Positions 44,288-51,721 of a DNA stretch of 64,000 bases are shown piece by piece; position 1 is the first letter of the stretch, and every line of letters starts with the position of its first letter. A program made the translations under genes and the position numbers. The notes under the pieces were generated by a model. It made no database searches, had not been told where the DNA came from, and was given only the letters and a program-made list of their open reading frames with translations. This stretch comes from CBDCUW01 sp963734865. GTDB taxonomy: Bacteria > Planctomycetota > Planctomycetia > Pirellulales > Pirellulaceae. Location of the stretch: NCBI GenBank assembly GCA_963734865.1, contig CAVTIV010000004.1:124001-188000 (forward strand). The letters run 5' to 3'.

Positions 44288-44749
44288 TTACGCCTCCTTT
44301 GGCTTCAGCCCCATCAAGATCGTCGTCTTCGCTTTATAGTCGTCATCCCCTTCGCACGAGTGGCCGTAGACTTCCAGTGAAGGCATCGTAACAGTTTCGC
44401 CATGGGCAGAAAGCTCGGCTTTCAACGCTTGCCACTTCTGCGGTAACTCGTGGTAGGGGCCGATGTGAATGTGCTTTGAGTAGCGTTGAAGTTCCAGTTC
44501 ACACGGCTCAAACTGCTCGGGAATTGTGGCCTGCTCAGCGTTTCTGACTTCCACGCCGACAAACATCCGGTCATCCGCAAAATACACCCAGTGGTTGATG
44601 CCGGTGGTCGGGAGTTTGGCACCCTTCACGATCTTCCACATCTCATCCATCAATCGACATCCGACCTCGCCGTAGGATTGGTCGCTCACGACGGACGACA
44701 AGCCATACAGACGGAATCGGATCGGGTGTTTAATGATGTCGATTTCCAT
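44288..44749 (-). CDS. GyrI-like (AraC effector-binding) domain protein
   Basis: A 153-residue stand-alone ligand-binding domain of the GyrI/AraC-E superfamily. It shows the RFRLYGLSSVV start strand, INHWVYFADDRMFVGVEV, and the conserved Glu/His region IPEQFEPCELELQRYSKHIHIGPYHELP. Such proteins bind hydrophobic small molecules or DNA gyrase. It is intact and upstream of the broken cupin in the same orientation. Confidence 0.82.
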   Translation of the reverse strand: MEIDIIKHPIRFRLYGLSSVVSDQSYGEVGCRLMDEMWKIVKGAKLPTTGINHWVYFADDRMFVGVEVRNAEQATIPEQFEPCELELQRYSKHIHIGPYHELPQKWQALKAELSAHGETVTMPSLEVYGHSCEGDDDYKAKTTILMGLKPKEA

Positions 44750-44755
44750 ACGGAC

Positions 44756-44836
44756 TCACCTTCTCAGCGTTCCCCGCAGATCAAGCGGGTAATCGGTCAG
44801 GATTGCATCTAGTCCAACGTCGGCGCAGTGGTGCCA
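44756..44836 (-). pseudogene. Glycerophosphodiester phosphodiesterase-like C-terminal fragment
   Basis: The minus strand codes WHHCADVGLDAILTDYPLDLRGTLRR and a TGA (44756-44758). The GxDAILTDYP block is characteristic of the end of GlpQ/UgpQ-type phosphodiesterases. An in-frame stop lies just upstream, so only about 26 residues remain. Confidence 0.5.
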
Positions 44837-44868
44837 GTTCAGCCTTTACGTAAATCTCGTCCGGGGCC

Positions 44869-45423
44869 TCATCGAAGTATCGGAACAATGCTGGGCAAAC
44901 CTGCGGCCTCCGACCTGCGAATCACGCAATACCAAGCAAACGGCCCGCCCTCACTGAACTGGATGTCCTTCAAATCAGGCCGGGTCTCGAACCGAGTCTG
45001 CTGAATCGACTCAACATGCCAGTCTTTGGCGAACGCATCATGGAGTTCGTCCTGCGACACTCGGCGTGGCCCGTCGCCGGGCGGTTCTTCGTCGCTGAAA
45101 CACATCATGAACAACTTGCCGCCCGGCTTCACGACGCTCGCCAATCCTGCGACGTAGCGTGCCCGGTCTTCGTCGGAGAACACGTGGAACAGGCCGCAGT
45201 CGATCACCGAGTCAAGGACTTCAGGGATGTCTTCCAAATGGAGCGCATTCATCAACAAGAAGGTCGCTGCGAGGCCCCGTTCCTTTGCCTTTCGTTTTGC
45301 TTCGGCAATGGGATGTTCGAGAAAGTCGATGCCGGTAACTTCGTGGCTTCGCCCGGCAAAGAAGAGAGCATTCTCTCCCGTTCCACAGCCAGCATCGAGC
45401 AGTGAGCCGGTGATTTGCACCAC
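44869..45423 (-). pseudogene. SAM-dependent methyltransferase, 5'-truncated second copy
   Basis: This 184-residue frame is a close paralogue of the gene at 34503-35124: ITGSLLDAGCGTGENALFF, TGIDFLEHPIAEAKRKAKERG, FHVFSDEDRARYVAGLASVVKPGGK. It starts directly at motif I. The ~40-residue N-terminal block (PHDTPAKDRFQQAYDGKAPWDIG) needed for the family fold is missing and is not found upstream. The coding part is otherwise unbroken. Confidence 0.75.
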
Positions 45424-45669
45424 CTGAAATCAACGGAGATACGGAGCTACGTCGAGTGGTCCTCAGTTTCGAAGCAATCGGACCAACCGCATCGGCGTGT
45501 TATCTATGAGTGATCTTGGGTCTGCCTTCTTGATTCCTTGCGCGATGACTCGCTCACAATCACGGCAGCGCGCAGTCCTGTGCAGGCCAACCGGGTTGGT
45601 TTAAAGATCCTCCGCCATACTGACCTTTGCCTTGACGGCAGCAACGCCCAATAGGAATGGTGGCTGGTA

Positions 45670-45678
45670 TGATATAAT
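45670..45678 (+). promoter_or_regulatory. Extended -10 promoter, possibly leaderless
   Basis: TGATATAAT (TGnTATAAT) lies at 45670-45678 with its end only 6 bp before the sigma-factor ATG at 45685. A start site at the usual distance would coincide with the start codon, giving a leaderless mRNA. No good -35 is seen at 17 bp. Confidence 0.5.
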
Positions 45679-45684
45679 CTCACG

Positions 45685-46927
45685 ATGACTGTCAGCGAGA
45701 AAATCGATGAACTGTACCGGACGGATTCGAGGCGTGTATTTGCCACTTTGGTGAGGTTGCTGGGCGATTTCGACCTTGCTGAAGAGGCGATGCACGAAGC
45801 GTTCGCGTCCGCGATGCAGCAGTGGGAGCGAGGAGGGCGTACCCACGAATCCGCAGGCATGGCTCGTTTCCACGGGACGATTCAAGGCCATCGATGCAAT
45901 TCGCCGGAGAAGTCGTTTTGCTGAAAAGCGGCCTGAGATTATGGCCCGGATTGACGAGGTCGATTCGGACAACAATACGCGAGCGGGCTATGACATCGAA
46001 GATGATCGGTTGCGGCTGATATTCACCTGCTGCCATCCGGCAATTGACCCGAAAATTCAAGTCCCGTTGACGCTGCGCGAGGTATGCGGACTGAAGACGG
46101 AAGAGATTGCTCGCGCATTCCTGACTACGCCGTCCACGATGGCCCAGCGGATCGTAAGAGGCAAATCCAAGATTCGTGACGCGAAGATTCCCTACGCTAT
46201 CCCGACTCACACGGATTTGCCCGAGCGACTCGATGCCGTCCTCGCAGTGATCTATCTCGTCTTCAATGAAGGCTATTCCGCAACGGCCGGCCAGTCGCTA
46301 ACGCGCAGCGAACTCTCCAGCGAAGCCATCCGTCTGGCCCGTTTGATGCTGGAACTGCTTCCCGATGCTGAGGTGATTGGATTGCTGGCTCTGATGTTGC
46401 TCCACGAATCTCGTCGTGCAGCGCACGTGTCGAAAAGCGGCGACATCGTTCTGCTTGAAGATCAAGATCGTTCGCTCTGGAACCGAGAGTTGATCGACGA
46501 GGGAAAGCGGCTTATCGAGCGGTCGCTGGCGTCTCGGCGATTCGGTGCTTACACAATTCAAGCCGCCATCTCGGCTGTTCACGCGGAAGCAAGAACAGCA
46601 GCTGACACCGACTGGTCGCAGATTATTGCGCTGTACAACGTTCTGCTGAGAGCCGATCCATCCCCAATCGTTGAACTCAATCGTGCCGTGGCAGTTGCCA
46701 TGCGAGACGGCGCAGACGCCGGGTTGACCATTGTCGACAAGATTGTCAACCGCGGTGATTTGGAGAGCTATCATCTCCTGCACTCGACACGCGGCGAGTT
46801 GCTTCGCAGGACGGGCCGCGTCGACGAGTCTGCGGCAGCCTTCCGCCGCGCTCTAGAACTGGCCCGGCAGGAACCAGAGCGGCGATTTCTTCAAGCGAAG
46901 CTGAAGGAATTGCAGGCTGATACGTGA
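45685..46927 (+). pseudogene. ECF42-type RNA polymerase sigma factor, +1 frameshift
   Basis: ATG 45685 starts MTVSEKIDELYRTDSRRVFATLVRLLGDFDLAEEAMHEAF. At about 45830-45837 (CGAGGAGGG) one extra G shifts the frame. The rest, VPTNPQAWLVSTGRFKAIDAIRRRSRF, continues in the 45776-46927 frame to a region 4 (KTEEIARAFLTTPSTMAQRIVRGKSKI) and the long TPR-like C-terminal extension typical of ECF42. Repaired length is about 413 residues. ECF42 factors are known to control DGPF/YCII genes, which is what lies downstream. The annotated-looking ORF from 45776 lacks part of region 2. Confidence 0.85.
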
Positions 46928-46929
46928 GT

Positions 46930-47280
46930 GATGCGTTTTGGTTAGCTCAGAACCTGCGACAAGAAGGCAGTTCTCGCGTGAAGGTGCAGTTTATTCGGTC
47001 CCTGCTTTTCCAAAACTCGCTCCGGGTCTTTCATCAGTGCAGCGTTGAAGAAGCTGATGCGAAAGTCGCCACGAAAAGCACCCAAAATCACGATGTTGCG
47101 GCCTGCATGCATGTAGCACGGATGTGCCTACTTAACTGCTTCAACCAATCCTGTCTCAAGGCAAATCTGCCGAAGCTCGTTGAGACCTCGGCTCCACTGT
47201 CGCGTCGAACAATCCGGGGTGGCAAATCGTTCGCAGCGTCCACACCCTCTGGCAAAATATGTCTCAATGTCGGTAAGCAT
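46930..47280 (-). pseudogene. YdeI/DUF1801-type protein with a nonsense codon
   Basis: ATG 47280 opens MLTDIETYFARGCGRCERFATPDCS, and RQICLETGLVEAVK follows. A TAG at 47128-47130 stands exactly where relatives have Trp (K-W-x-x-P-C-Y). After the stop the same frame continues AHPCYMHAGRNIVILGAFRGDF to KDPERVLEKQGPN, then loses similarity, so the 3' end is also replaced. A single G-to-A change (TGG to TAG) would account for the stop. Confidence 0.75.
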
Positions 47281-47284
47281 GGCG

Positions 47285-47650
47285 TCATCCCACTAGTACG
47301 AAGCGACCATAAGCGATGAAACCGCAAATCGCGGCCACCACGAGCCAGTAAACCACAGGGGCGAGCGTCGAGTCGCCGGAATAATAATGCAGACCGATGA
47401 ACAACAGCATTTCCGCAAGGATGCAAACTGCTACTACGGGTGCCAAGAAAGCCATGGGTTCGTAGACCAACGGTATGAGAAAGCAGATGCTCAAGAGAAT
47501 CTCAAACCCACCCATCGCCATCCACGCTCCGTTTGGAATCGCCTTGAGCGAGGGCATCGTTTCTTCGACGGAATTCGAGAACTTCCAGATGGCACCCATC
47601 AAAGTGTGCAGGGCCATAAGGACTTGAAGCACCTACAGGAAGATGTTCAT
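47285..47650 (-). pseudogene. DoxX-like membrane protein, nonsense codon at residue 6
   Basis: ATG 47650 overlaps the upstream stop (ATGA) and reads MNIFL, then TAG at 47633-47635, then VLQVLMALHTLMGAIWKFSNS. The remainder is an unbroken four-helix DoxX-like protein of 115 residues. Relatives have Trp or another residue at the stop position, so TGG to TAG is likely. Translation might restart at the GTG directly after the stop (47632), but no ribosome binding site precedes it. Confidence 0.7.
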
Positions 47651-48086
47651 GTTGCTTTCCCCTCGTCGCCCGAGACAATCTTCGCGAGCTTGTTGAGCAT
47701 CTCCGACCATCCGTACTCAGCTCCGTGTCGTGCTCGCTTGCCAAACGGTTGAGAGACATCGAATCCGGAATGCTCGAAAAGGAGCCGCGTGCCCGTTCCA
47801 TCTCGTTCAAGCTTGAAGCTTACCTGTGTGCCGACGAGTTCGCCTGCCTCCCACGAAAACACAAGCAGATTCGGCTCATCGCACTGCAGCACTTCACATT
47901 GCACGCTCAGCCCCCAAATCCAACCTCGGGTTTCGGCGGTACCTCGAACGTGAATTGATGCCCGACCCGTGGTTCGAAATTGTTTGGATACATCCACTCG
48001 GCCAGTGCAGCACGATTGGCAAGCGATTGCCAAACCACCTCTGGAGGCTTGGGAAACGAAAGCTCTCGTCGGATGCTGCCACTCAC
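47647..48086 (-). pseudogene. AHSA1/SRPBCC protein, frameshifted in a G-run
   Basis: A GTG start at 48086 overlaps the arsR stop by 4 bp and gives SGSIRRELSFPKPPEVVWQSL, then FTFEVPPKPEVGFGG. At a run of five G residues on the minus strand (47911-47915 as C5) one base appears missing. LSVQCEVLQCDEPNLLVFSWE continues in another frame to EYGWSEMLNKLAKIV. The repaired protein is about 146 residues, a typical ArsR-linked AHSA1 protein. The longer ORF upstream of the shift is out of frame. Confidence 0.75.
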
Positions 48087-48412
48087 TTCTTGTTTCCTTT
48101 AATGACATGGTCCTGAAGCTGACGCAGATGCTTGTCCCAGAACTGCTCATAGTGGGAAAGCCAATCCCGAACTGGACCCAGTTGCTCGGGGACCAACCGG
48201 TACCGCCGTTCTCGGCCATGTCGTTGTTCCGCAACGAGACCGGCGTCTGAGAGCACGCGAAGATGTTGTGATACGGCAGGCCGACTCATCTCGAAATGCT
48301 CGGCAATCGCATTGACCGGGCACTCAGCCTCGATAAGAAGATCCAACATCTGGCGGCGCGCAGGGTGGCTGATCGCAGCAAAAACGTCGTGTTCGGAGCT
48401 GACCATGGCCAT
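48083..48412 (-). CDS. ArsR-family transcriptional repressor
   Basis: A 109-residue winged-helix regulator, MAMVSSEHDVFAAISHPARRQMLDLL with the recognition helix region MSRPAVSQHLRVLSDAGLVAEQRHGRERRYRL. It lacks the classical metal-binding CVC pair and resembles the SdpR-like group that is coupled to AHSA1 genes. The ATG at 48412 lies 12 bp from a 20-bp perfect palindrome, the likely autoregulatory operator. It heads an arsR-AHSA1-doxX operon with 4-bp overlaps. Confidence 0.93.
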   Translation of the reverse strand: MAMVSSEHDVFAAISHPARRQMLDLLIEAECPVNAIAEHFEMSRPAVSQHLRVLSDAGLVAEQRHGRERRYRLVPEQLGPVRDWLSHYEQFWDKHLRQLQDHVIKGNKK

Positions 48413-48423
48413 GCAATCACTGT

Positions 48424-48443
48424 ACGTAAGCAATTGCTTACGT
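48424..48443. promoter_or_regulatory. Perfect 20-bp palindrome, ArsR operator
   Basis: ACGTAAGCAATTGCTTACGT is its own reverse complement over all 20 bases. It sits 12-31 bp upstream of the arsR start, where binding would block transcription. GTAAGCAATTGCTTAC-like cores are common for SdpR/ArsR-type repressors; that match is from memory. Confidence 0.82.
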
Positions 48444-48489
48444 GTCAAGTTCGTTGCAGCTTCGCCAATGCCCGTTTTTTTGGGCTGGC

Positions 48490-48516
48490 TGTCGATTTCG
48501 TGATTTCCCACTCGAC
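48490..48516 (+). promoter_or_regulatory. ECF42-type promoter P1 (TGTCGATT-N15-CGAC)
   Basis: TGTCGA at 48490-48495 and CGAC at 48513-48516 are separated by 17 bp. CGAC lies 66 bp before the YCII start at 48579. It has the same pattern and spacing as the sites at 48999 and 53902. Confidence 0.72.
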
Positions 48517-48578
48517 CAGTTGATGAAAGGGCCAAAACGCTCCGCTTCAGGGAAAATCGAGACCACAGGAATCAAACC

Positions 48579-48974
48579 ATGAAATTCATCTGCTTGGGAT
48601 ACCTGGACGAGTCCAGTTGGGATGGCAAGTCGGAGGATGAACGACGGCGGTTCATGAACGAATGCTTCGACTACCACGACGAATTGCACCGTAGTGGCCA
48701 CGTGTTGGGCGGAGAATCGCTCGATTCGAGTCGCAACACCGTCACGCTACGACTGAAGGATGGGTCGGTCGATGTCTCGGACGGTCCGTATGCCGAGACA
48801 AAGGAAGTGCTCGCCGGATTCAGCGTGCTGGAAGCCCGCGATCTGAACCACGCAATCGCACTAATGTCGAAGCATCCCGGTTTGAGAGCCGGGCCGTTCG
48901 AGATTCGCGCCGCTGATGAAGAAGTCAGCCGGATGTTTGAAGAACATCAAGCTGCTGTCGACGATCAAAGATGA
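48579..48974 (+). CDS. YCII/DGPF-domain protein
   Basis: A 131-residue YCII-related protein: MKFICLGYLDESSWDGKSEDERR, VSDGPYAETKEVLAGFSVLEARDLNHAIAL. The DGPY/F-AETKE block is the signature. The fold is a ferredoxin-like dimer; no enzyme activity is established for DGPF members. It is the first gene of the 48.5-56 kb run and is preceded by P1. Confidence 0.92.
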   Translation: MKFICLGYLDESSWDGKSEDERRRFMNECFDYHDELHRSGHVLGGESLDSSRNTVTLRLKDGSVDVSDGPYAETKEVLAGFSVLEARDLNHAIALMSKHPGLRAGPFEIRAADEEVSRMFEEHQAAVDDQR

Positions 48975-48998
48975 ATGCAAAGGAAAAATGAAGTGCTT

Positions 48999-49025
48999 TG
49001 TCGATTTCGCCGGCTGCCGCACGAC
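48999..49025 (+). promoter_or_regulatory. ECF42-type promoter P2
   Basis: TGTCGATT at 48999 and CGAC at 49022-49025 (17-bp spacer between TGTCGA and CGAC) lie 50 bp upstream of the VOC start at 49072. Confidence 0.72.
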
Positions 49026-49071
49026 TATTTCATAAATGAACAGATAACCGTCATTCAAAGGGGTATACAAA

Positions 49072-49476
49072 ATGAGCAAACAGATCTTTGTCAACTTGCC
49101 CGTGTCCGACCTCCCCACCTCGATGGCCTTCTACGAAGCGCTCGGCTTCGAGAACAATAAGCAATTCACCGATGACACGGCTGCCTGCATGGTCTGGAGC
49201 GAGGCAATCTTTGTCATGCTCCTGACGCACGACAAGTGGAAGACGTTCACCAGCCGTCCCATTCCGCCCGCCAGTTCCAGCGAGGTCATGCTGGCCCTCT
49301 CCTGCGACAGCCGCGAAACCGTCGACAAACTGAACGAGATCGCGTCTCAGAACGGCGGCACGGCCGACATCAATCCCAAACAGGACCTGGGGTTCATGTA
49401 CAACCGCAACTTGGCGGACATGGATGGCCACGTCTGGGAGATGATGTGGATGAATCCGGAAGCGATGCAGGGGTAA
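49072..49476 (+). CDS. VOC-family (glyoxalase/bleomycin-resistance fold) protein
   Basis: A 134-residue lactoylglutathione lyase-like protein: FVNLPVSDLPTSMAFYEALGFENN, FVMLLTHDKWKTF, NLADMDGHVWEMMWMNPEAM. The metal-ligand pattern of active glyoxalases is incomplete (the first ligand position is Asn in VNLP), so it may bind a ligand without that chemistry. It follows P2. Confidence 0.9.
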   Translation: MSKQIFVNLPVSDLPTSMAFYEALGFENNKQFTDDTAACMVWSEAIFVMLLTHDKWKTFTSRPIPPASSSEVMLALSCDSRETVDKLNEIASQNGGTADINPKQDLGFMYNRNLADMDGHVWEMMWMNPEAMQG

Positions 49477-49522
49477 AACAGGTTTTGGGACACGCACTCA
49501 TTGAGAATCGGGAGGAAATGAC

Positions 49523-50365
49523 ATGAAAGTCATGGTGATGGTCAAAGCGTCGAAAAATTCGGAAGCAGGCGAGATGCCCAGCGAGCAATTGCTAGCCGAC
49601 ATGGGCAACTTCAACGAAGCGTTGGTCAAAGCTGGCATCATGCAGGCGGGTGAAGGACTGAAGCCGAGCAGCGAAGGCGTCCGCGTGCGATTCAGCGGTT
49701 CCGGTCGACACGTCATGGATGGTCCGTTTGCGGAAACGAAAGAGTTGGTTGCCGGATACTGGCTCTGGAATGTCAGTTCGATGGAGGAGGCCATCGAATG
49801 GGTTAAACGCTGCCCTAACCCGATGACGGAAGATTCTGACATCGAGATCCGTCCCGTATTTGAAGCCGTCGACTTCGGCGAAGAGTACACGCCGGAGCTG
49901 CGAGAACAGGCGGATCAGGTGCGAGTCGACATCGCCATGCAGCAGGCGATGGTGCAGCCTTATTTGTTTTTCGGCGGCCGTTGCGAAGAAGCATTGGAGT
50001 TCTACCAATCCGCCGTCGGCGCGCGCGTCCTGATGAAGATGCGATTCAACGAATGCCCTGATCCGATGCCTGAGGGCATGTTACAGGCAGGGTTTGAGGA
50101 CAAAATCATGCATGCGTCGATAACAATCGGCAAGCAGACCATTATGGCCTCCGATGGATGTGACGACAAATCAAAGTTCGAGGGTTTTCGACTGGCGCTA
50201 TCGGTGGCCACGGAAGCGGCCGCCGACCGAGTCTTCGACGCACTCGCAGACGGGGGCAAAGTCGATATGCCGCTGGGCAAGACTTTCTGGTCCCCCCGTT
50301 ACGGAATGGTCACCGATAAGTTCGACGTTGGTTGGATGGTGATGGTCCCCGGCGAGGCACAGTAG
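49523..50365 (+). CDS. Fusion protein: YCII/DGPF domain plus PhnB-like VOC domain
   Basis: A 280-residue two-domain protein. Residues 1-130 are a YCII domain (MKVMVMVKASKNSEAG..., MDGPFAETKELVAGYWLW, IEIRPVFEAVDFG). Residues 143-278 are a PhnB-type VOC domain (VQPYLFFGGRCEEALEFYQSAVGARVLMKM, LGKTFWSPRYGMVTDKFDVGWMV). The ribosome binding site is GGGAGGAAATG. The fusion supports a shared pathway for DGPF and VOC proteins of this run. Confidence 0.93.
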   Translation: MKVMVMVKASKNSEAGEMPSEQLLADMGNFNEALVKAGIMQAGEGLKPSSEGVRVRFSGSGRHVMDGPFAETKELVAGYWLWNVSSMEEAIEWVKRCPNPMTEDSDIEIRPVFEAVDFGEEYTPELREQADQVRVDIAMQQAMVQPYLFFGGRCEEALEFYQSAVGARVLMKMRFNECPDPMPEGMLQAGFEDKIMHASITIGKQTIMASDGCDDKSKFEGFRLALSVATEAAADRVFDALADGGKVDMPLGKTFWSPRYGMVTDKFDVGWMVMVPGEAQ

Positions 50366-50410
50366 CCCGTAATCGATTCCAGGAAGCAAACCCAATTTAA
50401 AGAACCAACA

Positions 50411-50893
50411 ATGAGTGCAGCAACACGAACCGATGAAGAAGCGATTCGCAGCCTGATTCAAAAGTGGTCGAGTGCGCTGGAAGCGAAGAACCTAGACGGG
50501 CTCGTCGCGGACTACGCCGATGACGCCGTCCTGTTCGACGCCATTCCGCCCTACAAGACCGTCGGCAAAGAGGCGATTCGTCAGGTTTGGGCCAACTGCC
50601 TGCCCTACTTTCCCGAGCAGTTCAGGTCCGAGCATCGCGATATCGTCATTCACGTCACCGGCGATTTGGCGATCATGCACGGCGTCCATCATTTCGTACC
50701 AACTCCGGCAGACGATCCTAGCGGCCAAACCTGGATGCGCGTCACCGTGTGCTATCGCCGCATCAACGGCCAGTGGAAGTCGGTTCACGACCACATCTCG
50801 CTTCCGTTCAATCCGATGGACAATCACGTTTGGCAGATCGCCGATCCTGACGTGCTGGACACGCCTGACTACGGCGGGATGGCAGATTCGTAA
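50411..50893 (+). CDS. SnoaL/NTF2-like protein (SgcJ/EcaC type)
   Basis: A 160-residue cone-barrel protein: EEAIRSLIQKWSSALEAKNLDGLVADYADDAVLFDAIPPYKTVGKEAIR, then VTVCYRRINGQWKSVHDHISLPF. Such ketosteroid-isomerase-like proteins bind small hydrophobic molecules; the role here is unknown. Co-directional in the DGPF run. Confidence 0.9.
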   Translation: MSAATRTDEEAIRSLIQKWSSALEAKNLDGLVADYADDAVLFDAIPPYKTVGKEAIRQVWANCLPYFPEQFRSEHRDIVIHVTGDLAIMHGVHHFVPTPADDPSGQTWMRVTVCYRRINGQWKSVHDHISLPFNPMDNHVWQIADPDVLDTPDYGGMADS

Positions 50894-50936
50894 GATTAAT
50901 TGAAATCGCAAGCCTTGTTGCTCTGGAGAAAACGCC

Positions 50937-51290
50937 ATGAAATACCTGCTCATATGCTGTATGGACGAGTCCCACTGGATGAACCTGCCTGAATCGCAGC
51001 GGGACGAAATCATGAGCCAGTACGGGAAGCTCATTCAGGATCTCAAGACCAGTGGGCGACTCCTGGCCGGCGCCAAGCTCGACTGGTCCCCGAGCGCCGT
51101 CACGGTTCGTGAAAGAGAAGGAAAGCCAGTCGTCAAAGACGGTCCGTTTGCCGAAACGAAGGAGCAATTGGGCGGCTATCATCTTGTCGAGTGCCGGGAT
51201 CGGGATGAAGCGGTTTCCATTGCTATGCAAATCCCGACGTTGCCCGTCGGTGGCGCCATCGAAATACGGCCTTTACTTCACACCGAGTGA
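50937..51290 (+). CDS. YCII/DGPF-domain protein
   Basis: A 117-residue member: MKYLLICCMDESHWMNLPESQRDEIM, KDGPFAETKEQLGGYHLVECRDRDEAVSIA, GGAIEIRPL. The ribosome binding site region is CTGGAGAAA. The complete DGPF signature is present. Confidence 0.93.
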   Translation: MKYLLICCMDESHWMNLPESQRDEIMSQYGKLIQDLKTSGRLLAGAKLDWSPSAVTVREREGKPVVKDGPFAETKEQLGGYHLVECRDRDEAVSIAMQIPTLPVGGAIEIRPLLHTE

Positions 51291-51331
51291 CGCCGCTAGA
51301 ACCAATGGACCCGAGCGAAGGGACGATTCCA

Positions 51332-51403
51332 ATGAAATACATGCGAAAGCCCGAGACTTTCGAACCGTGGTGGCAGCCGGAAGCGGTGAAAGATAAGAGT
51401 TAG
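51332..51403 (+). CDS. Short ORF (23 codons), possible remnant or microprotein
   Basis: ATG 51332 to TAG 51403 codes MKYMRKPETFEPWWQPE... It starts like a YCII gene (MKYM) but then diverges. It sits between two colinear genes. It could be a deletion remnant of a DGPF gene or a true small peptide; there is no strong ribosome binding site. Confidence 0.25.
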   Translation: MKYMRKPETFEPWWQPEAVKDKS

Positions 51404-51417
51404 ATGGAGAATAATCG

Positions 51418-51693
51418 ATGTGCCGTTGCCGCGAGGCCGCCAATAGCGGGAAGTCTAAGCCCTTGACACCTAGAGTGCGAGAATTCCTCGTCTGGCTCCT
51501 TCCGAGCGCCGTACTGGTGTTCGTGCAAAAGTGCCCAGCTTGTCTGGCGGCCTACATCGGACTATGGACCGGGCTTGGCTTGTCGCTCACCACGGCAAGC
51601 TACCTGCGCTGGGCGATGCTCCTGGTTTGCGTGACTTCCTTGCTCTTGCTGGCTGTCCGCAGCTTGAGTCGTCGGCGGGTCACTTGTAGCTAA
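51418..51693 (+). CDS. Small membrane protein with KCPAC motif
   Basis: A 91-residue protein with two membrane helices (about 23-53 and 62-82). FVQKCPACLAAYIGLWTGLGLSL contains a CxxC at the membrane face. It is a recurrent type of small bacterial membrane protein of unknown function; the cysteines might bind a metal or be redox-active. The start is ATG 51418, following GATGGAGAATAATCG. Confidence 0.65.
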   Translation: MCRCREAANSGKSKPLTPRVREFLVWLLPSAVLVFVQKCPACLAAYIGLWTGLGLSLTTASYLRWAMLLVCVTSLLLLAVRSLSRRRVTCS

Positions 51694-51721
51694 ATTCCCA
51701 CTTCAAGAAGGAAAACGAACA

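Noticed and set aside
46924..47319. Plus-strand ORF of 131 codons after the ECF42 gene
   Set aside because: The opposite strand carries the recognisable YdeI/DUF1801 gene with a nonsense codon; the plus frame is its shadow.
32089..48400. Integron cassette array as an explanation for the many small accessory genes
   Set aside because: I looked for attC-like RYYYAAC...GTTRRRY pairs between the genes and saw none; fragments abut without shared recombination sites.
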